From positions 31,496,001 to 31,560,000 of the forward strand of contig OZ316891.1 in the NCBI GenBank assembly GCA_973895155.1: 64,000 nt of DNA, given 5' to 3'. The stretch is from Marsupella aquatica (taxonomy: Eukaryota; Marchantiophyta). Each line of letters opens with the position of its first letter. Positions within the stretch are counted from its first letter, which is position 1. Under the pieces are notes generated by a model that worked only from the letters and a program-made list of their open reading frames with translations, was not told the DNA's origin and did not search any database. Shown here one piece after another: positions 1 to 11,428 of this stretch. A program made the position numbers and the translations under genes.

Positions 1-215
1 GCTCTAAGTGTGTTTCCACCGTACAGATCTGGGAAGGGGGAAGAGTGATGGCAACAGCATCGGGCACCGAGAGGCGATGCCAAACGAGGAGATGTTGTTG
101 GAAGGACAGCGAGGAGTACGTTCGATTGAATCGCGTTAGATAAGATTGCATTAGCGCCGATTGGAATGGGTGAAAGGGAGAAGTGGGCAGCCAGCGTTGG
201 TCTTCGAGCAGGGGC

Positions 216-3200
216 ATGGCCGACGAAGAGGTGGAGGAGGAGGTACGAGAGAGTAAGGGGAGCTTGAGAAGGGAAGAATGCGACAGCGGGTCCATTGAGG
301 TGAGTGTGGAGGAGAGGGGTTGCTACGAGCGAAGTAATGAAAGGGAGCAGCCAAATCCTGCCGGGGTTGGGGCCGCCTGCGCAGATTGTCCCACAGCAGC
401 AGGCCCTGCACCGCTCCTCTGCGTCCACATCTTCCTCCACCGTACTCTCTTCCCACTTCCAGCCCTGTCGACGGGTTGACCAGCATTCCTCGCATACCAT
501 CAGCTTGATCCCAAGGTTCTTACCTACATTTCATTTTGGTCCATTGTTTTGTAGTTTCTGTGCTTCTTGACGTACATACACAATGCTGGAACACTTGGAG
601 GTACTTTGAATCGGTTCGACGTAGGCTACTAGGAATACATCTCTTAGGTTGGGTCCTCTGAATGCAATGGAGGATTTCTTCCCTCCCTTCCTTCCTCTTC
701 CCTTCGCTGCCCTTCCTAAAAAGGTGTATCCAATCCACACATTCATTTAGATTCTAGAGCGCTGCCCAGCATTTCCTTCCCTCAACTTGTAAACTGCATT
801 ATTTCATGATTGCAGGCTACAGCAGGTACTTCCCCTGGATAATGAATTACAAAATGGAAGTTTTTGTGTGAAGCATTTCCCATCTTCTTTTCATGGAGAT
901 GCCAGAGCGCTGATACAGCAGAGGCCATGGCGAAAGGAAAAGTTTAGGGACGCATTCAACTTGCATCCCACCAGAGAACCGAAGGGAACTGTGGATGTAC
1001 AGTGTTTGAATAGACCCTTAGGGAATTGTCCCTCACTCGTCACCCAGCTCCCCACTGCAAGTGAGCCTCAATTCCGTTCCGCGAGCGTAGATCAGAGCAA
1101 GAACCGGGACCTGAATGCTCCTGGGAATTCAGAGCAAAATACTTCGTCGTCAAGGCTCGAAGTTGTCCAGCCCGGTTCAGAAGCAAGCTCTCAGTCAGTA
1201 CCCATAGTCAGCACTATCTCAGAGCATAGAAGGCCGCGGCGAGCGGAAATGAGTACACCTGACCAGCGAGCCTCAAGTCCAATCAATGGGCGACCTGGTC
1301 CGAAATTTGGTGGGTTTAAATCATGTCAGCAGAACACTGACAGCTTGAAAGCGGAACTCGAACGACTAGGTGACATAGAAGCGAATTTAACCAGAAGTAG
1401 AACAGCGAACGATGTGCTGGACATTCGACAGCCGCAATCTCTATCAAGAGAGGAAGGCGGGCAACCTTCAGCTATCTCCGAAGAAGCGGTGGCTGAGAAT
1501 TCAGTAAGACAAGACCTGAGAACCGAGGAGCTGCTCAGGAAAGCACTTTGGATGGATGGCCGATCAACTCCAGCATGGATGAAGGTATGGCGCAATTTGA
1601 TTGCTCAAGGCAAATTGCAATCTCGTGCCAGTTACGGCAGCAGAGATTTGTCTCGAGACACAGCACAAGGAAATGGCAGCATGCACATGCACAGCGCTGG
1701 TACCGCCAGACAAGCATTTGCTATTTTGAACAATCGTCTACAACGAGGTATTACAGTCGACTCCTACATGCATGTTGATGTTCTGAGCAGGTGCTCGAAG
1801 CAGAAAGACCTTTTAACGGCCAAGCAGGTTCATGACTGCATCATTCAGAGTGGAATGGATAAGAATCCATATGTGGCGAGGTCCCTCCTGAATGTGTACA
1901 TCCAATGCGGGGAGTTGTTGGATGCGCGCAGAGTTTTTGATGAAGTTGAGAATAAAACTGTTGTTACATGGACCCTGATGATCGCAGCATATGCAAAGTA
2001 TGACCATGCTGAATCCGCATTTGAAATTTTCAATCAAATGCGCCAAGAAGGGTTGCGGCCGGATGAGATCACATATTTGAGCATCCTGAAGGCATGCGCC
2101 AGCCCATTAGCTCTGAAATGGGGAAAAGAAGTTCATGTGTGTATTCGGCAGGCCGGCTTAGAATCGGATGTTCGCGTAGGGACTGCCCTCCTTAAGATGT
2201 ATGCAAAGTGTGGGTGCATTACGGAGACAAGGCGAGTTTTTGAAAATTTGACGAATCGAGATGTCATCACATGGACTGTAATGATCGGTGCACTTGCACA
2301 ATTTGGACGAGGGCATGAAGCATATGGACTGTTTCTCCAAATGAAACGAGAAGGCTTCCAACCAAATGCATTCACTTATGCGAGTATTCTCAATGCATCT
2401 GCAAGTGCGGGGGCTTTGAAGTGGGTGAAGGAGGTTCATGGGCATGCTCGCAAAGCGGGACTGGAGTTGGATTTGCGTGTCGGCAGTGCCCTCGTGCATA
2501 TGTATGCAGAGAGTGGCAATATAGATGATGCCCGACTAGTTTTTGACAGAATGGAGAACCGTGATGTAGTCACATGGACTACCATGATCGGTGGACTTGC
2601 ACACCATGGATGTGGGCATGAAGCCCTGACACTCTTCAGAAAAATGAATGCGGATCTTGTGAAGCCGAATAGGACTACATTTGTGGCAGTGTTGTCAGCT
2701 TGTAGTCATGGAGGCCTCGTTGATGACGGCCGTAGACTCTTTTCAGCTATGACGCAAGATTATGGCATCGAGCCTGACATTGAGCACTATACGTGCATGG
2801 TGGATCTTTTTGGGCGGGCTGGATACTTGGAGGAAGCAACGCTCTTCATTAGTGAGATGCCAGTAGAGCCAAATGTAGTAACTTGGGGAGCCTTGCTTGG
2901 GGCTTGTAGAACTTACGGTAATGTGGAGTTGGGCGAACTTGCTGCTAAACAGCTTCTGACGTTGAAACCCAATAGTGCCTCGGCATATGTGCTTCTCTCC
3001 AACATATATGCTGCAGCGGGCCAGTGGGAGAAGAAGTCCTTGGTGCGCAGTATGATGGAAAAGGGAGGTCTTCGGAAGGAGCCAGGGCGTAGCTGGATTG
3101 AAGTTGATAAGAAGATCCATGAATTTGTTGCAGGGGATACATATCACCCAGAAGCGAAGGTGATATATACTGAGCTCAATAAATTGAGTGAAAAACTGAA

Positions 3201-3489
3201 GGCTGAGGGCTATATTCCGGATACCCGGCTTGTGTTGCACGATATGAAGGAGGAGGATAGACAACTAGCTCTTTGCTCTCATAGTGAGAAATTGGCTATT
3301 GCTTACGGACTCATTCACATACCTTGGGAAGAACCAATTCTTGTAAGGAAGAACCTTCGGGTGTGTCCAGATTGCCATACAGCGACCAAGTTTATCTCTA
3401 AGGTGACAGGACGCGAGATTATAGCGAGGGATGCAAATCGCTTTCATCATTTTAAAGGTGGCATGTGTTCTTGTGGTGATTACTGGTGA
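216..3489 (+). CDS. DYW-class PLS pentatricopeptide repeat protein (gene A)
   Basis: Predicted organellar RNA-editing factor: the PPR array binds a single-stranded RNA site and the C-terminal DYW domain deaminates cytidine to uridine. The long reading frame is open from 793 to the TGA at 3487-3489, but its first in-frame ATG is only at 1249. My model joins an acidic first exon (216-299, ATG at 216, donor GTGAGT) to 826-3489 (acceptor ..CTACAGCAG); both are phase 0 and give about 915 residues. PPR motifs start near residue 342, with one full P-L-S period of 303 bp around 2310-2620, followed by E/E+ motifs. The DYW domain has the HSE zinc/catalytic motif near residue 847, CPDCH, and the end CSCGDYW, so it looks catalytically complete. 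The 680-bp N-terminal part lacks a counterpart in genes B and C. The 3' flank matches that of gene C. Gene identity is firm; the first exon is a proposal. Confidence 0.85.
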
Positions 3490-4035
3490 CCAGATTGCAA
3501 GCTATGTTTCGCTGGCTGGACAGTGTCTGGAACGGTACTCACTGGCACCCCAGATATAATAAGGTTTCTGTTGTTTGCTTGATTAAGGGCATAGATTCAG
3601 AAAGCATTGTTGCAGCCCTCGGCGATGGCAGTTCTGTGATAGGCCCTTACCAGGCTGAAAGACGGTTTCATGCATTCACCATGTTTGCCAGCAACGTGCA
3701 GTAATGGCCAGTTCCAATCCTTCAGGTACTCTCGTTGACAAACAATCGGGAAGAAAATCGTTGGTCACAGTGAGTATTGAGAAACACTCAATTTCCAGGT
3801 TCGTTTGATAAGTCACAGTGGAATAGCTATGTGAGTCGCTTTTTTGACAGTGGAAATCTCAGATTTATGAAATGAATCTCTTGGCTTGATATGCACCCAA
3901 ACTATTCGATAACTCCTTGAAATTTCCTTCCTAGATTAAGATACAAGGTTTTGCATAAGTGCTCCAGTTGCGTGAGTTGTTTTTGGCATGGGCTTCAAAG
4001 AATGATCATATTTTGACTGTAGCAGATTCAGTTAT
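3490..4035 (+). other. 3' flank of gene A, homologous to the gene C 3' flank
   Basis: No gene is visible. The first 330 bases after the stop match, with substitutions and small indels, the reverse complement of about 40,800-41,130 downstream of gene C: shared blocks include CAGATATAATAAGG-like and CAGGCTGAAAGACGGTTTCA-like stretches. The duplication that gave A and C therefore included 3' UTR or downstream DNA. Confidence 0.6.
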
Positions 4036-5908
4036 CCACTTTTGAGAGTCTAGGGCGGACGCATTGGGCCCACGCCATGGAAAGGACAGTATGTTTGCCA
4101 GCCAGGGCAGAAACAGATTCGAACCAGCAGATGGGATCGCAACATCTGCTCGGTTTCCTGCCTACCATTGTCGTGCCTCGAGCCGTAAATGCAGGTCATG
4201 GGTGCGTTGGTTCCTTTTGTGTGGCAGCCTAACTGACCGCCTTGCATTCGGCCTGAATTGTTTGGGTTTCCAGGGCCCACCTAGGCTCAGTTGGCGTGAT
4301 TTGTGGACATGGAGCCTTATACAATAGGTCCGCAAAATGCGACTTCGACCAGGAAACCTCAAACATTTTCGTCAGAGGTCTCATTCCATGGGCATTCCAT
4401 AGATTTGAGTATGGATAAGAGTCGGAGGAAGACGTTTAGATTAGAGGGGAGACATTCCATGGGCATTCCATAGATTGAGTAGGGAATCACGTCTCAAAGT
4501 TAAGAAGGGCGCAAATTTTACCTAGAAGTCAACAGATTGCCATTATACTCTCGTTGGAGAGTATTGTGACAATCTATCAACTTTGAATTTGTGAGAATTC
4601 GTGAGATTGTGTGTCCTTTGACGCTTTGAATGATGTGGTACCGTAATTAGTCACTCAAATTTCTAAACGCGATCTCCCCCTCTCCAACCTAAATGTTTTC
4701 AGACAACAATTCATACTCAAATCTACGGAATGAATTCTGACATAGGTGTTTGAAATTTCCTGGTCGAAGTTCTGTATGAACTCTATCCTGAACAGACAAA
4801 CACCATCTAGAGCACCTGATTTCAACCAGGACTCCCAAAAAATGTTACGGACCTGATAGTTGTGGCAGTTTCTGATGCGGGTTTAGTCAACTTTAGGAAT
4901 AGAGAGCCGGAGGTTAGATGGGAACCTTACCATTCCTTGAAGGTTACAAACGTTATTACCATTTGACCTGGTTGTATGAGCTAGCAAATGAGACATGGAT
5001 AAATTATTCACTGCCAAGTTGTCTCCATTTAATTGTGTGTACTGCTTTTCCCTTGAGTGAGTGATTCTGTCCTGGGTCTCTCTCTTTCTCTAAAGAAAAA
5101 TTTAACAATGGAGGAACTCAATTTGTACATTCACATTTGAAGAGAGAAAATGACCAATTTACTAAAAAGGCGCAAACAAAGTACCATGGAGTGAAAGTAT
5201 GGTAGAAAGAGGACAAACCCAAATCTCCAAAGAAGAGGGTGAAGGAAAACACCTTAAACTTAGAGAAGAAAAAAAACCTACGAAATACAAATTCATCATT
5301 GTAACATTGTCGTGGCAATCCAATTGCAATTGTTCACATTTAGTGTTGTAACTAAATCAAGAGGTGGGGACACGGGTGTCTCCTCTACAGGGGCAAGCTT
5401 GTTTGATGTGCACTAATACCCATTGCTAGACTTCTACAACAAATTGTTGGGCTTGAACATCTTGTAAGGTCACCAACATCGGGTGACAAAAGTCTGTCAT
5501 CAAAACAGATAATGGTGGTCCTATGGAACCAGTCCGCGGGTGAATGTCTCAAGCTATCCGTCCAAGGACCCCATCAAATTGATGATGAAATGTCCCAAAT
5601 ATCTCAATTGCAAGGGTGAGGAAGCTATCTAATGACATTCATGCTGCATATTTATACTCTTTTGACATTGTTGCCCATGTCCCTACTGCCCTTGCATGCG
5701 ATGTTGCTATCCCGAAAATGTCCTGACAAAAAGGGTTACCTATCACAACATCAGCCAAGGTATGGCTGCCATCTTGCACCAGGCACATCAAGCTTGACCT
5801 CCCACCTCACCTATACCAAAGTCCTTGAGAAGACCTAGGCAGTAGTGTTCCTCATGACATTATAAACAAATGTGGTCTCTCTTCATGTACTACACCAAGA
5901 AGATGGAT

Positions 5909-8900
5909 TCGGAGGCAGCGGAGGTGCAGCGGAGGCACGGAGGTGCGGCTAGCAGCGGAGATGCGGCGAGCAGCAGCGGTGCGTTTCAGGAGGCGTGGTG
6001 GTAATAATGAGGGTCCCCTGGCCCCCTGGAGCAGAGGTCGTCAGCCTGGGCTGACGCTCCCGGCTCAGCCCTGCGCCCGGGAAGGGTGGCCCTGGGCCCG
6101 GGACGAGTGGCCCTGCGCCCGGGTTTGACGGCCCTGGACCTGGGGAGGTTGCCCCCCCCCCCCCGGGTTGGGTTTTGGTTTCTTGGCGGCCCCTGTTGGG
6201 TTGGGTTTCTTGGCGGCCCGGTTTTCCTTGGCGGATTTGTGCTTGGCGGCCCCGGACCTGGTTTGGTTGGTGGGGCTGGGCCCCCACCATAGGCGGTACC
6301 CGTTCGCACTCTGGCTCCGTGCCTGCGGGGATTTTTCGTTCGGTCATTGGAGGCGTGCCTTCGGGTTACCAGGTTTCTGTGTTCGGCGCGGCTTGCCACT
6401 ACCGGGTTGAGGTTCTTTGCCTTGGACATCCATCCCTTGTTCCTTCGTTTATGTTTTTGTTTTGCTCGAGCTTTCCGGTGTTGTTCTTGTACTCTTTTCT
6501 CATTGTTCCGTTCATTTATTTTCGTTTCCTTTGCCCCCACCCTTTATCCCAGCTTTTTCCCAGCATTTTCCCATGGAACCCCTCTCCTATCCTAGTTCAC
6601 CACCTACCACTCTTGTCCCTATGGCTTCCCCATCTTCCACCCCTCGTTCAGCTCGCCGGATCCGCCCCTCTTCCCCCCCCACTTCTCCTTCTGATTCCCG
6701 TGTCCAGTGTGATGCTTGTCACAGTTGGTACCAACCATCTGGTCTGACTCGCCATCGTCGCTCATGTCCCGCTCTTCGTGCTTCCTCCTCCTCTGTGCTT
6801 CCCCCTGCCCCCCTCCCCCCTCCCCCCTCCCCCATCTGCCCCCCCCCCCTTCTTCCTGGGATTGGCTGGCCCACCTGGATGTCCTTGCGGCTCTTTACCC
6901 CGGTTTTCGGCATCCTCGATTGTATACCCGGATTCCTGTGCCCTTGCGGCCCCTGCTTCGGCAGGCCTTTCATCTTCCTTTTGACCGGCTGGCGCGTGAC
7001 CCCACTGATGTTGGTGCCTGGTCCCTACTCCTCTTGCTTCCTCATTGGGTGTTGACCCTCCCTCCTCGTGGGGGCCCGGCCGGGCATAGGGAGACCATTG
7101 CCAGGTTGCAACGGTTTTTGTCGGGGGACTGGATTTTGCTTCAGGAGGAGTTCTATCACCGGCTTCTTGCGTTGGCCTCTAGGGCCTCTGAGTTTGAGGA
7201 GGAACCTCTGGTCCCTCCTGTCCAGCGCCGCCTTCGCCGATGCCTTTTGTTGGGACAGGAGGGGGAGTTTTTTCGGGCCGCACGTTCCTTGGTTCCCCTT
7301 TCCCCCTCTCCTCCTTCGGTCGAGACGGTTGCGGCCCTTCGGTCCCTTCATCCCCCGGCTTCTTGCGCGGTTCCAGGTTTCATTGGGAGCTTCTCTCCGG
7401 AGGTTGAGTTCTCCCTTTCTCGCGAGATTTTTTCCTCTGTCTTCCTTCATTTGCCCCGTCTTTCCGCTGGGGGCATCTCTGGGATGAGGTTCGAGCACCT
7501 CAGGGACTGCTTCTCCCCCGATGACTCGGCGTCGGGTTTCCAGGAGTTGTTCCAGGTGTGTGCTCATGTTGCAGGTGGCCGCATTCCGCCTGTTGTCGCT
7601 CGGCTCTTGGGGGCGTGTCGGCTCATGGCTTTGGCCAAGGAGACGGGTGGTGTTCGACCCCTGGCCATTGGGGAGGTCCTGTATCGTCTGGTTAGCCGCT
7701 GCATTTGTTTACAGATGAGGGCACCGTTTGCTTCACACTTCTTCCCCCACCAGTTCGGGGTGGCCACCCCGGGCGGTTGTGAGAGCGTGGTACATGGCTT
7801 GCGTGCCGTTTTGGACCTCCACCCTGATTGGGGGGTCATTCAGGTGGATGTTGCCAATGCCTTCAACTCTGTCTCCCGTCGTGTGATTTTCGAGGAGCTT
7901 CGGGATGCTGGGGGGGAGATTGCATCCCTCATCCCTTTTGCTCGGGCTTTTTATGGGACCCCTGCCCCCTTGGTCTACTCTGACCATCTGGCGTCTGGGA
8001 CATACTCCACCATTATGTCAGAGTCCGGCACCCGGCAAGGGGATCCCCTTGGTGGTGCGTTGTTTGCCTTGGCTCATCTTCGGGCCATCCGGGCATCTTC
8101 CGGTGCTTTTCCAGGTTGCTTGTTCCCCTCTGTTGCTGACGATACTCACATTGTTGCTCCTGCCTTGCTTCTTGGAGATGCCTATATCCATTTTGTTCAG
8201 CAGCTTGCCATTATTGGTTTGTCAGTTCAGCCTAGGAAGTGTGGGGTCTGGTCCCGTCTTCCTCTCCCGGACTCATTCTCCCCCCTCTTGATATCCCCAT
8301 TAGAGATGATGGCATTCGGGTCCTTGGGGTGCCGTTTGGGGGGACGGCCTTTGAGCAAGAGTTTCTACAGTCTGCCTTGGACCAGGATGTTGCGCACCTT
8401 GACCAGCTGGTGGCTTTGGGGGATGTCCAGATTGCCTTCTTGATTCTGGTTTTGTGTTTTGTTCGCCGACCATCATACCTTCTGCGGACGGTCCCCCCCA
8501 CCCCAGCGTTTTTGTCTTTGCTCTCTTCCTTTGACACCACCGTGATGCGGGTCTTTGGTCACCTCATCGGTCCTGGAGCCCTTGATGGAGAGGATGGTTC
8601 TTTTGCGGCTAGGCAGGCGTCTCTGCCCCCATCGGGAGGTGGTTTGGGGGTGTCCTCTGCTGTGGTTGCTGCTCCTTGTGCGTTTCTTGGCAGTTGGGCG
8701 CAGGTGGCCCCCGCCTTGGCGTCATGTTTCATTGTGGACCTTCGGCCTATCCTCTCTGACTCGGTCATGGGAGTGGAGAACGGAGCTCTCCCTTTTCAGA
8801 TCCAGCTTCGTCATGCCCGTTCCTTATTACCGGAGGATGTGCAGAGCGTGGTCCCTGCTTTTGAGGGAGTTATTTTGGACAGTCCCGACCGAGTTCAACA

Positions 8901-9957
8901 GGTGATCTCTAATCGCATGCACCGATTCACCCTTTCTAGCATGCTTTCCGACGCACCCTCTGACTTGGTTCGAGCGCGTCTTTTATCCGGTTCGGGCGTT
9001 GGTTCGGGGGCTTGGTTATCTACGAGCCCATTGTGGGCCCCCTTTCGTATGAGTTCTTTTGTCTTCACCACTTCCATGCGCCTTCGTCTTGGTCTTCCCC
9101 ACCCATGCCTCATTGGGCAACCCACATGTGTTTGTGGAGCGCCCTTGGATAGGGGGGGAATCCATATCCTACGATGTGGTCATGGTAGTGAGCGGACGGC
9201 GACACACGATGACATCCGGGATGTGGTAGCCGCCATCGCTCGTGATTCTGGGTATCATGTTATGATGGAGCAACGACATGTGTTACCACCTCGGGATGGA
9301 GTACCGGACAGGCGTCGGGCCGATTTGGTTTTCTCTCGCGCTGGTGTTCGTGCCCTTGGGGATGTGGTTGTTGCTGACCCCACTAGTGGAGCCAATTTGG
9401 CGTCCGCTGCCCACATCCCAGGTCATGCTGCCACGAGGGCCGCTCACCTCAAGGAGGAGGCTTATGCTACGCGTTACCCAGGGGACCTTTTCTACCCGTT
9501 TGCCGTGGAGGTCTTTGGAGCGCTGCACCCGACTTTTGACCAGTTCTTGCGCTCCTGTGCGGTTCATTATGTCGAGCGGCGGCCTTATCCACCAGTCTCT
9601 GTTATCACATCCTTTTTTAGACAGAGGGTGTCCATTGCACTTCAGCGTGCACAGGCCTTCACTATCCTTCGTAGAGGCGAGGCGGTTGGAGTCCGGGCTT
9701 CTAGTCGGATTCCATTGCTTGACCCCCCCATGCAGTTCACGACGGAGCTTTATCAGGCCCTTCACTTTGCCGTTGGGTAGTCTTTAGGTTTGTGTGTCAG
9801 TTGTTCTCCTTGGGCTGGGCTTGTGCCTGGTCTTTTTTGTTTTTGCTCTTTGGCCTTTTGGCCTTTTTTCTTGTTTTCCCTTGATTGGGTTTTTTGGCCT
9901 GTGGGATCCTGTCTCCCGGTTCAGCGCCTCCTGCTCTTTGGCAGTTTGATATATATT
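5909..9957 (+). mobile_element. Non-LTR retrotransposon (LINE) with restriction-like endonuclease
   Basis: The element is GC-rich and C-tract-rich, unlike its flanks. A GC-rich 5' region (5,909-6,572) precedes a polyprotein read in three frames (6,573-9,780). About 175 bp of T/G-rich 3' UTR follow, ending near TTTGATATATATTCTC. No poly(A) tail or clear target-site duplication is visible. The edges are set by comparison with the uninterrupted repeat copy at 27.9-30.3 kb, so they are good to about 10-20 bp. Domain order (N-terminal zinc finger, RT, CCHC, restriction-like endonuclease) is that of early-branching LINE clades such as R2, NeSL or CRE, not the L1 clade usual in plants. Confidence 0.85.
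6573..9780 (+). pseudogene. LINE polyprotein: zinc finger, reverse transcriptase, RLE (two frame breaks)
   Basis: Reverse transcriptase for target-primed insertion. The segment from ATG 6573 encodes a Pro/Ser-rich start and a C2HC finger (CDACHSWY...HRRSC). Segment two, about 6,850-8,284, carries the RT palm: RPLAIGEVLYRLVS, VIQVDVANAFNSV (block A Asp), GTRQGDPLGGALF (block B) and VADDTHI (block C, Asp-Asp with Val instead of the usual Tyr at the first position). Segment three, about 8,286-9,780, has CVCGAPLDRGGIHILRCGHG, then a PD-(D/E)XK-like nuclease: PDRRRADLVF, GDVVVADP, HLKEEAY and FYPFAVEVFG. The frame changes fall at an 11-C run (6,839-6,849) and a 6-C run (8,280-8,285); both shift the same way, as single-base deletions would. 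No internal stop interrupts the three segments. Either recent decay, sequence error in C runs, or frameshifting. Confidence 0.85.
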
Positions 9958-10639
9958 CTCTTAAAGAAAGAATCATAGGTGTCTACACCGAGATGCTAGA
10001 TATGGTTGAAGCACACACATACTGGCTTAGATCAGCCTGAAGACCGAGTAAAGGGAGAAGCCATTTGACCTTGCAAATCCACTTTATGAGTTAGTTGTCG
10101 TCATGCAGCCACTTGAACTTGTAAAGTCACCCATTTGGAAAGAGCACATAAGGATATTGTACTCCAAGTTTGCAGTTGTCCATTGCAACTCTGGAAAATA
10201 ATGAGAGTGAAGTGGATTTTTATGAAAATTTGAAACAGAGTTGTGCTTACTGATTATTCCTTTTCTGTGGGGTATCACAGATTTCACCTTAAAATTATTT
10301 ATAAAAACAAAAAAAAGTTGATATAAAAGGCTGCAGCTCTTCCCCAACCAATAGCGCAATTAAAATTTATTTACGTTTTAAGAGGGTGGGTGCTATGGAC
10401 ACCATTTTTATCAGGATAGCCCTCGCTATGCTCACGAATCTTGCTAGTGTCTGTGAAAAGAAATTACTCTTGGATTGATTTCAAACAATTTGAGAGCATG
10501 CAAGATTACAGGTCAACATTCTGTGCGAAGTAGGGTAGCCAAGATGAGTATCTCTTTTAAGAAACTTCCTTTCCTACTGGGGAGGAAGTATCAAATTGTC
10601 AAGGTTATGTGAAATGTTGGGGCTCTTCTCCAACCAATT

Positions 10640-10815
10640 AGATTAAACCAGGGTCACCAAGGGAGCCGCCGCAGCAGGGACTGTGAAATTGAAATTAAGC
10701 AATACTCCCCCTCCGCACCCGTGCGAGGAAGGGGATTGAACCTGGGACTCTGAGTTCCATGTCCCGGTTCAACCCCCGCCCCCGGCACAACTGAACTAAA
10801 GCCACAGTCGCTACT
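10640..10815 (-). repeat. tRNA-derived SINE-like element
   Basis: Read on the minus strand, TAGTTCAGTTG (10,788-10,798) fits a pol III A box and AGGTTCAATCC (10,733-10,743) fits a B box, about 45-55 bp apart. Flanking bases do not fold into a full cloverleaf by eye, so it is a tRNA-like promoter unit rather than a tRNA gene. It lies just upstream of the E1 gene's 5' region. Confidence 0.45.
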
Positions 10816-11428
10816 GTAGTTCTCTCGTCGTAGCGTGTTCCCTCTTGTTGTGACATCTCTCATTCGCTCTTTTGGAGCTCTCTTTTGATTCGTCTATTCG
10901 TTTGCCTGTACAAATAGTAGGTGGAAGCATTTTGTTGAAGCTCGGAGCTCAATCAACACTCTGTGTCGTTCAAGTCGTTCAAGTCGTTCGTAACGAAGTC
11001 GAAGCAGTTTCCCAAGTTTCCGCAAACAAATCTTAGCGCCATCCACTCTCACTTTGTCTCGGTTTCGTTCGCTACTACATTAGGTTTACTCAGCACAGAA
11101 ATCTCAGCTTTACAGACTCTCTGACCGGGCACGCGCCTTTCGAGCATTCAGTGATCTTTGAATTTTGACGTACTGAAACTTCCGCAATGATGGCTCATGC
11201 AGTTCACTTCAATGTCTCTGCGGGACTCCCGGTTAGCATGGTCTAACAAGCAACTGACAAAAATTAAGAATCCCGCCCGGTTTCTTTTCCTGTCCCGTCC
11301 GATTTCTCCCTCCGGACAGGGGCCCTCGGACGGACGGACGGACGACACATTTGTTAGGGAGAGCCCTCACTTCGCTCGGGAATGAGCGGAGCCCTGATCC
11401 GAGCAAAGGAACGGAATCCAAATTGACA
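10816..11428 (+). promoter_or_regulatory. Presumed 5' region of the E1 gene
   Basis: No ORF. Pyrimidine-rich and TC-rich sequence with a short direct repeat (TCAAGTCGT twice at 10,970-10,990) and a GGAC tandem near 11,330-11,345. Placed as promoter or 5' UTR only by position in front of ATG 11,429; I see no confident TATA box. Confidence 0.3.

Larger units (their letters stand above)
4036..10250 (+). repeat. Dispersed repeat, copy 1, split by a LINE
   Basis: 4,036-5,908 plus about 9,957-10,250 align collinearly with the reverse complement of 27,910-30,322. Examples are the start GGGCGGACGCATTGGGCCCA, the central GAACCAGTCCGCGGGTGAAT, and TTCTCTTAAAGAAAGAATC at the right junction. Copy 1 is interrupted at 5,908 by a non-LTR retrotransposon and lacks about 230 bp that copy 2 has at the same place (28,215-28,445). 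No long ORF or recognisable domain survives in either copy. The family could be a decayed LTR element or a non-autonomous element; I cannot name it. A short internal duplication of CATTCCATGGGCATTCCATA lies at about 4,386-4,470. Confidence 0.8.

Noticed and set aside
4118-4150. tRNA gene (T-arm-like GATTCGAACC, also at 30,229)
   Set aside because: No acceptor stem, D arm or anticodon arm could be paired around it; it belongs to the dispersed repeat.
5949-6540. Long minus-strand Pro/Arg/Gly-rich ORFs
   Set aside because: They are antisense shadows of the GC-rich 5' region of the LINE; composition alone keeps them open.
7025-7567. Minus-strand 180-codon ORF
   Set aside because: Antisense to the reverse transcriptase reading frame, with no domain of its own.
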